This document shows positions 1-9,847 of a stretch of DNA of 64,000 nt, in pieces. Origin of the DNA: Deltaproteobacteria bacterium (GTDB taxonomy: Bacteria; Lernaellota; Lernaellaia; JACKCT01); contig JAOSJX010000012.1 of NCBI GenBank assembly GCA_027493875.1, forward strand, positions 248,001 through 312,000. Reading direction: 5' to 3'. The translations under genes were made by a program, and so were the position numbers. The number at the start of each line of letters is the position of its first letter. Position 1 is the stretch's first letter. Below the pieces are notes generated by a model, which worked only from the letters and a program-made list of their open reading frames with translations, had not been told where the DNA came from and did not search any database.

Positions 1-930
1 AGCGCCGTGCCGATCACGATGAGGGCCGCGCGGAAATACATCGGCATCGGAAAAGGATAAACGAGAATGATGAGAAAGTAGTGCAGGATTAAAAAGAGCA
101 GCGATTCCTTGCCCGCGAACTCCAACCCGTTCGAGAAGCGCGAGGTCCCGGGCCCCCGATACACGTGACGCAGCACGAGAAACGCCAGGCCGCCGCCCGC
201 GCCGGTCTGCAGGACGTAGCCGGGAACGCCGCGGAAGACAAGCTCCGCGGTGCTGCCGAAATACGCCTGTTCGATAAACAGCGAGCCGACGATCATGGCG
301 ATGAAAAGCCCGCCGAGCGCGATCTCGCCGACGCGGCTTCGCGTGCGGTAGATCGCCGCGCCGAGGAGAAAGAAAACCGCCCACGGGAAAAGGGAGAAAT
401 GCGCGAAGAACTGTTTTTCCAGAAGGGCATGGCGTGAATGGCCGCCATCGTGGGATCGATTTTCATACGCACCGGGAGGTAAACGGCGTAGACGGTCACG
501 GCAAGAATCAAATAAACGAAACCCTTCGGCGAGATACCGCGTGACGAGATAAACGAACGCCGTACACAGCGCGACGCCCTGAAAAATATCCGGCACGCCG
601 CCGAGGAGAATGATCGAGCCGACGCCGATGTTGTAGGTATAGCCGAGCGTGAAGAGCAGCAACGCCTGACCCAGATAAAACCTCGTCATCGCGAAGCCTT
701 CTTTGACGCGGTTGCGGTCCCAGAAGGTGAGGACGTTCATGCCGGAAGCGATGAAGAACATCGGCCCCGAAAAAATCCATCACGTAAAGGACGACCTTGG
801 TCGCGAGGGGGAGGGCGTCGAGATCGCCCGCCCGCGCGCGCATCGCATGGCCGACGAGCATGAGATAGCACGCCAATCCCTTGAGCAGGTCGATCTCGTG
901 AAAACGGCCGTCTTTTGCGCCACGCTTCAT
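1..930 (-). CDS. Membrane acyltransferase, HGSNAT/DUF1624-like (partial)
   Basis: The 3' end runs off the left edge. The N-terminus has the family opening motif EIDLLKGLACYLMLVGH, followed by many hydrophobic segments. This matches the heparan-alpha-glucosaminide N-acetyltransferase catalytic family, multi-pass proteins that acetylate sugars. The neighbouring gene is a clear paralogue: both contain GVPDIFQG, FAHFS-FPWA, LRHVYRG and LEFAG-ES. The reading frame is broken at least three times (near 770 in an A6 run, near 520 and near 420), and reading through the breaks gives one continuous family-like protein. The natural substrate cannot be told from sequence; cell-surface glycan acetylation is inference. 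Confidence 0.7.
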
Positions 931-976
931 CGTCCCCGAAAAACCGCGTCACACTATCGCAAGGTCCGCTCGCGGG

Positions 977-2134
977 CTAGCCCGTCGGGTCTGCGACGTA
1001 CCGCCGCAGCAAGCGCGCCCGCAGGGTTGGGAAAACCAATGCGAAGGCGTACATCGCCGGAATGCCCGTGACCATGGCGATCGGGACGCGGCCGTAAGCG
1101 AGATGAACGACCCCGGCGGTGAAAAAACCCGCCCAGATGACAAGGCCGGCGGGGACGAAAAACCGTTTGCGGGACAAGGCTTCGCGCGCGCGGACGAGCG
1201 CGGGCAGCGTGCCGAAGGAGAAAGCGACGGCGAGCACGGTCCGGACGTAGAGATTCAACCCGTATTTTCCGAGCAGCAGAATGACGAAAACGACGGCGAG
1301 ATGGTGGACGAGAAAAAGAAAGGATTCGCGGCCGGCGAATTCCAGGGAACGCAGGAGGGGGTTTTCCCGCGCCACGGTAGACGTGGCGGACCAGCAGCAT
1401 CAGCGCGACGGCGGCGCCGGCGTAACGTGCGGTGTAGGTCGATCCGGCGCGCCAAAGCATTTCGTGGTGCGTGAGGTAATACGCGGGACGCATCACGAAC
1501 GTGCCGTATAAAAACAGCGCGAAAAAAGCAGCCCGACCGACCATTGCGCGCGGCGGGACGCCGCCTGCTCGATCAGCAAGCCCATGGCGACGTAGCCCGC
1601 CCATGGAAAAAACGAAAAGTGCGCGAACAGGAACCGCGGGATCGGGCCGAGACGTTCGAATCCTTCGGGCGTCGAGGGCACCGCGTCGTGCGCGCCGCCG
1701 GACACGCCGAACACCGCGACAACGACGACCATCACCATCCACAACGGCGCCCCGACGCGGACAAGACCGTACGCCAGGAGCGTGCCGAGCGCGATGCCCT
1801 GAAAGATGTCGGGCACGCCGAGGTGCAGCGTGCCGAGCGCGAGGTTGTAGGAGAGGCCGAGCCCGAACAGCAGCACCGACTGGATCACGAAAAAACGCGC
1901 CATCCCCGGCGCGGACGCGCCCCGTTTCGCGGTGAAGTTCCACACGTTCGCGCCGGCCGCCGCGAAAAAAACGACGGCGCCGAAATCGATGTCGTAAACG
2001 ATGTTCTGCGCAAGCAGAGGCATCGCGGGGCCGCCGGCCTCGTGGTACGCGGTCTGCACGCGCAGCGGATGGGAAATGACCATCGCGAGGCACCCCAGGC
2101 CGCGCCAGAGGTCGATATCGGGTCGGCGTGTCAT
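977..2134 (-). CDS. Membrane acyltransferase, HGSNAT/DUF1624-like
   Basis: Multi-pass membrane protein of about 385 residues, opening with RPDIDLWRGLGCLAMVISH, the family's N-terminal motif. It is paralogous to the gene immediately downstream in the same orientation and shares its internal signature blocks. Two frame breaks, near 1525 (A6 run) and near 1380, split it into three ORF-track pieces that join smoothly. It probably acetylates a periplasmic or surface sugar, but no catalytic assignment beyond family is possible. It is likely co-transcribed with the downstream paralogue, 46 bp away. Confidence 0.72.
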
Positions 2135-2147
2135 CCGACGGTGCGCG

Positions 2148-3019
2148 CTACCGGCTCGGCTCGATACCGTCGAGCCACGCGCGCAACGCGCGTCCGTAAG
2201 CCGGTCCCGCCGTCATCGAAACGTCGTTATGACCCGCGCCGGGCACGATGTAGAGCTTCTTCGGTTCGCGCGCCGCGTCGTAGAGTTTTTGCCTTCGTCA
2301 ACGGGGATGAGCTCGTCGCGGTCGCCGTGCACGACGAGAACCGGCACGGTGATCTCCGAGAGCTTTTTCAACGACTCGTAACGTTCGGACGCGAGCAGCG
2401 CGTCCGACGGAATCATCGGCAGAAGCAGGCGTGCCACGGAGGGAATCGACGTAAACGTCGACTCCAGGACAATTCCCATGACACGGCGTCCTTTCGCCAC
2501 TTCGGCCGTCACGCCGCCGCCAAGGGATTTTCCGAAAATCACGATGCGCGCCTCGTCGATCTTTTCGCCGTCGGTGAGATGTTTGAGCGCGGCTTGTCCC
2601 GCGGCGTAGAGAGACGCCTCGCTCGGCTCCCCCGTGCTTTTGCCGTAGCCCGGATAGTCCACGAGGAACAATCCGCATTCGAGCGGCGCAAGTTCCTCGT
2701 GGATGAGCGCCCACTCGAAAACCGTTTGCGCGTTGCCGTGAAAGAACAAAATCGTCGGGCGTCCCTCGGGCGCCGGCCAATAGAGCGCGTGGATTTCGTT
2801 GCCGTCGCCGGCGCGAAAGAAAACCTCGCGCGCGCCGCGCGCGTAGGACGGCGGGCCGGCGTCGCGGGGGAGACGCGTCGGATAATAGAGAAAACGCCTG
2901 ACGATCGTGTCGAACATCGGGACCTCGCTGTCGGGAGTCGACGGGGATTTCCGGCATCCCGCGAAGACCGCCGCGGAGGCGGCCGAAATCACGAAGAACA
3001 AAAGGAGCCGGTTCCTCAT
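2148..3019 (-). CDS. Alpha/beta-hydrolase lipoprotein
   Basis: About 290 residues. The N-terminus has a lipoprotein signal with lipobox AVFAGC, so it is probably membrane-anchored outside the cytoplasm. The hydrolase core shows the oxyanion segment FFHGNAQ, the nucleophile elbow GKSLGGG (Ser about 165), the acid in HGDRDELIP and the His in GHND. This is the layout of YfhR/ABHD13-type serine hydrolases. The C-terminal His is reached only after correcting one missing A near 2293 (an A5 run where six are needed); the ORF-track version loses the His. Its start faces queG across a short divergent spacer. Confidence 0.8.
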
Positions 3020-3089
3020 GGTTGTTTTCTAGACCGAAACTCCGTGCGTTGGAAGGATGAGGGATAAAATTATGATAGAGATGTGAACG

Positions 3090-4190
3090 ATGACGACGGT
3101 GAAGGCAAACGACGGTCTCGGCGCTCTTCTGGAGAAGCTGGCGCCGAAGCACGGTTTTCCGCTATCGGGCGCGCTTGATCTCGACGCGGCGATGCCGGCG
3201 TTGGCGGAACACGCGCGCCGGTACGACACGTGGATCGGGCGCGGATATCAGGGGACAATGCGTTATCTGGATCGCGGGCGCGGCCGCCGCGCGGACCCGC
3301 GCGCCGTTTTTCCCGAAGCGCGCGGCGTGTTTTGCGTGGCGGCGCCTTATGGTCCTCGCGACGGCGATGAACATCCCGACGATCCCGCGGACGGCGCGAG
3401 CTACGCGCGCTATCTGCGCGGACGCGATTATCACGCGGTCATGAAGGAGCGGCTGGCCGCGCTTCTGGCCGAGGCCGCGGCCGTGATTCCTTTCGAATAC
3501 AAAGTATGCTGCGACACGAGCGCGGTGCTCGAACGCAGCCTCGCGCATTTCGCCGGACTCGGTTGGATCGGAAAAAACACCTGCCTTATCCACCCGGCGC
3601 TCGGCAGCTATTTGTTTCTGGCCGAGGCGTTTCTATCCGTCTCGCCCGGCGGCGTGCCGCGGCCGATGCGCGACCACTGCGGCACGTGCCGCGCGTGTCT
3701 CGACGCATGCCCCACGTCCGCGTTTCCGGAGACCGGCGTGCTCGACGCCACGCGCTGCGTTTCGTATTGGACGCTGGAACACCGCGCACCATTTGTACCG
3801 TCAAACGCCGATCTCGACGGCGCGCGTCATCGCATCGCCGGATGCGACGTGTGCCAGGAAGTCTGCCCCTACAACCGCAAGCCGCGCCCGGCGTTGTGGC
3901 CGGAGTGGAACGACCGGGACGCCGACGCGACGTTTCTCCGCGCGTGGGAGGATCTGCTGACCGAGTCGGAAGATGAATACGCGCAACGCGTCGCGCGCTC
4001 GGCGTTGTCGTGGGTGAAGCCCGCGCACTTCGCGCGCAATCTCGCGTACGCGGTGACTGCCTGCGCGCGGGATTGGGCTCCCGCGCGGCGCGCCGGCGTG
4101 CGTCTCCTTGTGGAGCAGCGGTTGCGGGATGAGCGTGATGAAAACGCGCGCCAGGCGTGGTCGCGGTGCGTCGCCGCGCTCGGCGAATAA
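3090..4190 (+). CDS. queG: Epoxyqueuosine reductase QueG
   Basis: Intact, 366 residues, close to the family length. QueG reduces epoxyqueuosine to queuosine in tRNA, using a cobalamin-dependent iron-sulfur enzyme. The two 4Fe-4S clusters are visible as CGTCRACLDACP and CDVCQEVCP. The segment LGWIGKNTCLIHP is characteristic of the family. No other queuosine gene is nearby, so it stands alone. The ATG is about 70 bp from the divergent hydrolase lipoprotein start. Confidence 0.96.
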   Translation: MTTVKANDGLGALLEKLAPKHGFPLSGALDLDAAMPALAEHARRYDTWIGRGYQGTMRYLDRGRGRRADPRAVFPEARGVFCVAAPYGPRDGDEHPDDPADGASYARYLRGRDYHAVMKERLAALLAEAAAVIPFEYKVCCDTSAVLERSLAHFAGLGWIGKNTCLIHPALGSYLFLAEAFLSVSPGGVPRPMRDHCGTCRACLDACPTSAFPETGVLDATRCVSYWTLEHRAPFVPSNADLDGARHRIAGCDVCQEVCPYNRKPRPALWPEWNDRDADATFLRAWEDLLTESEDEYAQRVARSALSWVKPAHFARNLAYAVTACARDWAPARRAGVRLLVEQRLRDERDENARQAWSRCVAALGE

Positions 4191-4191
4191 T

Positions 4192-5385
4192 CTATCGGGA
4201 CAACGCGGATTCGGCGAGCCGCGCAAAGATTTCGACGCCGACCGGCATGACGCGCTCGTCGAAATCGAAGTGCGGATGATGGTGCGGGTGGATGAGGCCG
4301 AGTTTTTCGTTGCGCGACCCGAGAAAAAAATAGCAGCCGGGGACGCGTTCGAGATAGAACGACATGTCCTCCGCCGCCAGCGTGGTTTCCGACTCGACGA
4401 CGGCGTCCGCGCCGAGCACCCCCGCGGCTTCGCGTGCGACGAGGGCGGCCGCGTCCGCGTCGTTGACCGTTACAGGATAGTGCTCGATCCATTCGTAGCG
4501 CGTCTCGGCGCCCATCGCGGCCGCGATGTTTTGCGCAACGGCGCCGATCCGGTCTCGCATGAACGCGCGCCGCTCGGGGCGCAGCGTCCGCACCGTACCG
4601 CGCAGCCGCACCTCCGGCGCGATGATGTTGAAATTCGAGCCGCCGTGAATTTCGCCGACGGTGAGCACCGCGGGTTCCGCGGGCGGGATTTCGCGCGTGA
4701 CGATGGTCTGGAGCGCGCCGACGATCTGCGCCGCGACGGGGATCGGGTCCACGGAAAGATGCGGCATCGCGCCGTGGCCACCCTTACCGACGACAGTGAC
4801 GATGAACTCGTCCGCGGAGGCCATGAACGGTCCGGCCTTCAGCGCGACGTACCCCGCGTCGAGATTGTTCCAAAGGTGCAGGCCGAAAACGCGGGCGGGC
4901 TCGGGATCGCGGAGCGCGCCGTCGCCGATCATCGGCTTCGCGCCGCCCGGACCTTCTTCCGCCGGCTGAAATAAGAGTTTGATCGTGCCGCCGAACCGGT
5001 CTCGCGTCGCGGCGGCGTACTCCGCGAAAGCCAACAGAATGGCGGTATGGCCGTCGTGTCCGCACGCGTGCATCCGACCGTCGTTGACGGACCGGTACGG
5101 ACGATCGGCGGTTTCCGTGAGCGGGAGCGCGTCCATGTCGGCGCGAAACGCGACCGCCGGCCCGTCGCCGCCGCGCAGCGTTGCGATCACGCCGGTTTTC
5201 GCGGCGCGGCGCACGTCGTATCCGAGCGCGGCCAGCCGTTCGGCCACGATCCCTCCCGTGCGCTCTTCTTGAAACGCGAGTTCGGGATGGCGGTGCAGGT
5301 CGCGCCGGGTGGCGACCATTTGATCGTAAAGCGCGCGAATTTCCGGCCTCACGTCGGCCTTGATCTCATCCATGGTTCCCGCCAA
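4192..5385 (-). CDS. M20D family amidohydrolase (hippurate hydrolase-like)
   Basis: Intact, 397 residues. Metal-dependent amidohydrolase of the IAA-amino acid/hippurate hydrolase family. Metal-binding motifs are FRADMDALP, HACGHDGH and QPAEEGPGG, and the dimerisation domain lies in the middle third. Near the C-terminus HPHHHPHFDFDE supplies the last conserved His. Such enzymes release amino acids from N-acyl conjugates, and the substrate is not predictable here. The annotated start may be four codons long; MDEIKADV is an alternative. It converges with queG, whose stop lies next to this gene's stop. Confidence 0.93.
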   Translation of the reverse strand: MAGTMDEIKADVRPEIRALYDQMVATRRDLHRHPELAFQEERTGGIVAERLAALGYDVRRAAKTGVIATLRGGDGPAVAFRADMDALPLTETADRPYRSVNDGRMHACGHDGHTAILLAFAEYAAATRDRFGGTIKLLFQPAEEGPGGAKPMIGDGALRDPEPARVFGLHLWNNLDAGYVALKAGPFMASADEFIVTVVGKGGHGAMPHLSVDPIPVAAQIVGALQTIVTREIPPAEPAVLTVGEIHGGSNFNIIAPEVRLRGTVRTLRPERRAFMRDRIGAVAQNIAAAMGAETRYEWIEHYPVTVNDADAAALVAREAAGVLGADAVVESETTLAAEDMSFYLERVPGCYFFLGSRNEKLGLIHPHHHPHFDFDERVMPVGVEIFARLAESALSR

Positions 5386-5417
5386 TCTTCCCTTGCCGGC
5401 CGTCGAAAGGAAAATGC

Positions 5418-5582
5418 ATGCCGCGAAAACGCCGCTTAGGGATCTTCGTTGTCGGCGGCCTTTTCGTGGCGGCGTGCGTTCCGATCGGCAGCGCCCTCAA
5501 GGACTATGGTTTTTTTCATTCGCTGGGCATCGTCGCCGCGATCGGCCTGGTTCTCTATGCCCGTCACCAGCGCTTGATCTAA
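5418..5582 (+). CDS. Small two-TM membrane protein (54 aa)
   Basis: Too short for the ORF track. It reads MPRKRRLGIFVVGGLFVAAC and continues to ARHQRLI then TAA. It has a positively charged N-terminus and two hydrophobic stretches, consistent with a small inner-membrane protein. An AAAGGA Shine-Dalgarno sequence lies seven bases before the ATG, which supports translation. The TAA stop is formed by the first bases of the palindromic element at 5580-5762, so the original C-terminus may have been altered by that insertion. No family recognised. Confidence 0.5.
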   Translation: MPRKRRLGIFVVGGLFVAACVPIGSALKDYGFFHSLGIVAAIGLVLYARHQRLI

Positions 5583-5762
5583 CCCGCATTTCTCACCAGC
5601 TTTCTCCTACGGCGACGGATCCGCCGGCTACGACTTGCGTTTCGGCCCGCGCCCGCTGCGACGTACTGTTCAAGTACGCCTCGCGTTCGCGGCCCTCCAA
5701 CGCGGCGTCTCGCCTGCCGCCTCCGCCGCCTCGCGACGAAACCCGATGAGAAATGCGGGCTA
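5580..5762. mobile_element. MITE-like palindromic element with TA duplication
   Basis: The ends are near-perfect 16-bp terminal inverted repeats: TAACCCGCATTTCTCA at 5580-5595 and the complement of TAGCCCGCATTTCTCA at 5747-5762, with one mismatch. TA at each outer end fits a target duplication. The exact centre holds the palindrome GTACTGTTCAAGTAC (5663-5677). The two arms are imperfectly complementary along their length, so the whole unit can fold as one long hairpin. There is no ORF of its own. It lies between two convergent genes and supplies the stop codons of both. It could be a Tc1/IS630-type MITE or a bidirectional terminator-like repeat. No second full copy was seen in this window. 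Confidence 0.75.
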
Positions 5763-7573
5763 ATCCTTGCTCAGTTCCTCTTGCACGCGGCCGAGGAGGT
5801 TGGCGGCAATCGAAAACGCCGCGCGCGCGGCGTCCAGCGCGCCGGCCCGGGCGTGGCCCGCCACCTCCGCGAAAACGTCCGTCAACATCCCGATGTCGAA
5901 ATTCGCCGCGGTTTCCGCAATCGCGGCGGCGTGCGTGACGGCGGCACCGAGGTCGCCGGCGTCCAGCGCGTCCCGAAGGCCGGCCTCTTTTTACGCGCGT
6001 TTCGTCCACGAAAAGCCGCGCGAGGTCGCGTACCAACTCGGCGTCGTCGGCGAAGGCGGCTATGAGCGAGGCGCGGTCCACGACCGCGGCCGCGCGCGTT
6101 GACGGCGCCCGTTCTCCGGCACGCGGGATCGGGCCGTCGAGGATGTCGAGCAAGGCGGCGGTTTGGAACGGCCGCGGGAGAACGGCGTCGAATTCCTCCG
6201 TCGGCGTCGTGGCGTCGCCCAAGGCGATCAACCGGGCGCCCGGTTGGCTTCGGCGCAAGGAATCGCGCAGCGCCTCGCCGCCGGACGGCCACGCGGCCGG
6301 ATCGGCGAAGACGATATCCCATCGCGCGCGGCGAAGCTGTTCGGCCGCTTCCTCTTCATCGGCGGCGACCGCGGCGAAGATGCCGTATTTCGCGAGCAGG
6401 TGTTCGAGAATCCACTGGGCCATCGGATTCGGTTCGATCACGAGCGCCCGCGCGCGACCCCGCGTTTCGTCGAGCAGCGAATGGCGCGTGACGATGTCGG
6501 GCGGAGGCGGCCGCAGGCCCGCGGCTGATAAAAGCGCCGACCGTTCGAGAACGGACTCCAACGCCTCGTCCGAATAGGGGGGCGTGAGATAGAAGGAAAA
6601 GCCGATCTCGCGCAGGCGCGCCGCGTCGCCCGGACGCCCGTAGACCGCCAGCAACCCGATGACCGTTGCGTTGAGCCGCTCATCCGCGCGAACGCGCCGG
6701 CCGAGATCCTCGGCCTCTTGCCCCGTCGTTTCCGTCGCGATGACAAGAAGGTGGTACGGCTCGTCCGTCGTTTGAAGCGCGCGATAAGCGGCGTCAAACG
6801 TTTCCTCAACGCGCCACGCGCACGCGTGCCGGCCACAGAGATCGCCGACGCGGCGCAGGGCGGCCGGGTCGTCGCCGGTCAGCAAAAGACGCAATTCCGA
6901 AAGCGTTCCCGGTGCGGCGGCCGTTTCTCCGCGCGGCGCGGCGTGATCGAATGGGAGGGCCAGCGTCATGGTGGTCGACCCCGATTCGCCGGACTGATCC
7001 GTGATCGTGCCGCCGAGGCGGGGGTGCCAACAACGCCAGCAACTGCGCCTCGAGCCCGGTTGCCGCGTCACGATTCTTTGGGGCGTGGTCCGCCGTCACC
7101 GCCACCGCGACGACGACGCGGTTTTCCGTCTCGGATTCAAGCGTGACCTCGATCGGAATGTGGCCCACCGCCGGCACGCCGGTGCGCAGGAGCAGTCCCA
7201 ACGCCTGGCTGAAGCGCGCCGCGTCGCCATAGACGAACGCCGGCACGGCCGGATGGACATCCAGCGTCACCGCGGTGCCGTCGCCCGCGGCGCGGTCCGC
7301 GGCGTTGCGCAGTGCCCGGCGCAGATCGAAGCGCCCGCGCGACACCGGAAAGTTTCCGGCGCGCAGGCGTTCGAGATCCAGAATCTCGTTGAGCGACGCG
7401 ACGACGTCGCGCGTTTGTCCGGCGAGATCGCGCAGGAGCGCGGCGCGCGGCGCGTCGCCTTCCTGCTCGGCGAGGCGTTCCAGCACTTCCAGCGCCGCGC
7501 TGGCCGGCTGGCGGACGCGGTGGCTGAGCGTCGCGAAAAATCCCGCCCGCGGTGTCTTGTCGTTTTTACTCAT
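5760..7573 (-). CDS. Hybrid histidine kinase-like protein with degenerate domains
   Basis: About 604 residues after repairing two frame breaks (near 7015 and near 5990, an extra A). Order: HisKA with phospho-acceptor His18 in LSHRVRQP, a HATPase-like domain (about 75-210), two receiver-like domains (about 225-345 and 360-470) and a C-terminal Hpt-like domain. There is no sensor or membrane segment. The ATPase lacks the N-box Asn and the G1 and G2 glycines. Receiver 1 has no Asp at the acceptor site (LLVIATE). Receiver 2 keeps an Asp (IVFADP) but has Arg in place of the switch Lys. The Hpt-like domain lacks an aligned His. Its start overlaps the upstream gene's stop as ATGA, so it closes that operon. 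Probably a scaffold or regulator rather than an active kinase. Confidence 0.72.
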
Positions 7574-8770
7574 TTCGCCCCCGGGCGCCGGTTCAACAAG
7601 CGTTTCGCCTGTTGCGCGGTGGTGGCCGGAACCTGGCGGCTATGCGCCAGACGGTGCAGATCTTTCGCGTTCAATCGGCCGATGTGCCGCACGACGAAGG
7701 CCATTGGCGTTTTCGGATGCCAGAGAAGATTGAAAGCGATTTCGTAACTTCGTACCCACTCACGGTTGCGGCAAATGGTCGCAATGACGTTTTGCGACGT
7801 CGATCGTTCCTTCACGGCGTCCGCAATTTCGCGCGGCGTGATTCGCGGATTCCGCAAAACGCAATCCTGAATCATTTTGCTGGGGCTCTTGATGAGAAAG
7901 GTCCGCGCTTCCTTGTTGCCGCGCAAAGCAAGCAACAGACGGTCCACCATGGTCATCGTGGCGATGCGTTGGATGAAGGGACGCCGCTCGTCCTCCGTGA
8001 GATCCTCATCCGGGTCGCGCATCAGATCGAAGGCGAAAAGGTCGGGGGTATCAAAATCCTCGGAGAGGATGTCCTCGATGCGAAAGCCGGAGTGCAGCCG
8101 GTCGTCGGGGAATTCCATGGCCTGCGCCGGTTTGCCGGCCGCCGCCGCTTCCTCGCGGCGTTTCTTTTCTTCCGCGCGCGCGGCTTCCGCGGCGCGCGCG
8201 GGCCTCCTCGACGGCGGCCCGTTGCTCGCCGCCGAGATCCTGCGCGTAGGGGTGCCCTTTTTCGATTTCGTAGAAGCGCTCGAGCCGCTCGACGAGATTT
8301 CTCGGCGTCAGCGCGTTGTGCGACAGCCCGTAGAGAATATCCGGGCAACGCAGCAGCGCCTGTTCGTTCTTGCCGACGATGTCGACGATTTCGGGCCGAT
8401 CGGTGCGCGCCGCGAGATGGGCGAGCGTCTCGTCGCGCACTTTGGGATGCAGCGCGACTTTCTGGTAGATGTTCGGATTGTCGTAGCGGCGCGTCGCGAT
8501 GAAGTGGAGGATCTTCGGGCTCAATTCCTGATTGATGCCGACCAGTGTCAGCGCTTCGGGCAGTTCCTTGAGGCTGCGTTTGGCCTCGGTCCGGACGCGT
8601 TCGTCTTTGTCGCCGCTGAGATAATAAAGCGCGGTCAGTAGGTCCGTGGTGCCGAGCGGCACCAGCCCCTTGGCGCACGCGAAACGCTTTTCGACCGGCG
8701 TGTCCGGCGGCAGCGTTTCGCGGAGCGTCGGGCTGAGCTCTTGAAATTCAAGCGCCTGAAAGCGGGCCAT
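7570..8770 (-). CDS. Alpha-solenoid (HEAT-like) cytosolic protein
   Basis: About 400 residues and mostly helical, with repeated 30-40-residue units such as GDKDERVRTEAKRSLKELP and ATRRYDNPNIYQKVALHPKV. The middle section is charged and Ala/Arg/Glu-rich, and a second helical block follows, ending RLLNRRPGAK. No signal peptide or catalytic motif. One frame break lies around 8200. The repeats resemble the HEAT/DUF2336 class used for protein interaction, but I do not recognise a named family. It lies between the HflK-like gene (80 bp upstream) and the degenerate kinase (overlapping stop/start). Confidence 0.6.
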
Positions 8771-8850
8771 GATCCGTCCGGTCGCGAGAGGGTGGGGCAT
8801 GATACCGTAGGCCGGAGAAGCGTCAATGGCGGGCGAACGAAAGAGGCGGA

Positions 8851-9847
8851 TCAGGGCGTTTTCGGCGCGTCCCCCGCGTCCACCGGCGAAGAAGCCGGTC
8901 CGGGCCGATCGATCATGTTGACTTCGATGTCCGGTTTCTGGCCCGGCGCGAGGACGACGACGTTCGCCTCGGGCAATACTTTGCGGATGGTGTCCGTGTA
9001 AAGATCCCAGCGCGTGAGTTCGGGCGTGCGGAGGTACTGATCGAGCACGTGATTGAAACGGTCCGCGGCGCCTTGCGCCAGATGGCGGCGCGACTGAGCG
9101 GCGGCGTCCGCTTCTTCGAGGATGCGGCCCGCCTGGCCGCCGGCGAGGTTGACGACGCGTTCGCGTTCGCGTTCGGCGTCGTTGATGACGCGCGCCGCCC
9201 TCGGCTTTGGCGTCATTGACGTTGCGGAACGCGGCCGCCGCTTCCGCCGGCGGATTCACCGACTGAAGATTGAGCGCGACGAGCGTGATGCCCGCGCCGT
9301 ACCCGTTGAGGCTCGCCTGCGCCTCCGCCCGGGCGTCGGTCTGAATGCCCGCCTTGCCGGACGTGAGAACGTCGTCCACGTTCATCCGCGCGACCGCACC
9401 GACGAGGGCCGCGCGGACCGCCTGATCGACGACGAGTTCCGGCTTTTCGCACGCGAACAGGTACGATCCGAGCCCCGTGATCTTATATTGAATCACGACG
9501 GACAGGTCGATCAGGTTTTCGTCCCCGGTCAGCAGCGAGAACGGCTCGTCGGCGCCGATCTCCGCGCGAAGGACCTCGCCGGTTTTCACCTTCGTAACCT
9601 TCTCGATCCCCCACGGCAGACGCACGTGCAGTCCCGATCCCACGGCGTCGTCCACGAGGCGTCCGAAGCGCTGCCGCGCCGCGGATTCCTCGACGGAAAC
9701 GGCGAAAACCCCCGCGGCGACCGACGCGGCGACGACGAGCGCGGCCAGCGCGAGCAGAGCGCGGCCCTTGTTCGCGCGCAAGAAGACGGCCGTCGCGCGG
9801 ATCGCACGGACGCTGGGCGGCGTCAGGGGGAGATCGTCAGGGGCCAC
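8851..9847 (-). CDS. SPFH/band 7 protein, HflK-like
   Basis: About 332 residues. It starts at GTG 9847, which overlaps the end of the HflC-like gene by 11 bases. An N-terminal transmembrane segment (about residues 30-50) is followed by a band-7 domain with GSGLHVRLPWGIEKV and LTGDENLIDLSVVIQYKI, the typical HflK signature, then a long charged helix (AERERERVVNLAGGQAGRI). HflK and HflC form a membrane cage around the FtsH protease. One frame break lies near 9205. The C-terminus ends in a short Pro/Asp-rich tail. Confidence 0.82.

Noticed and set aside
1544-3067. 507-codon plus-strand ORF
   Set aside because: Covers two minus-strand genes with clear motifs; no ribosome site or domain.
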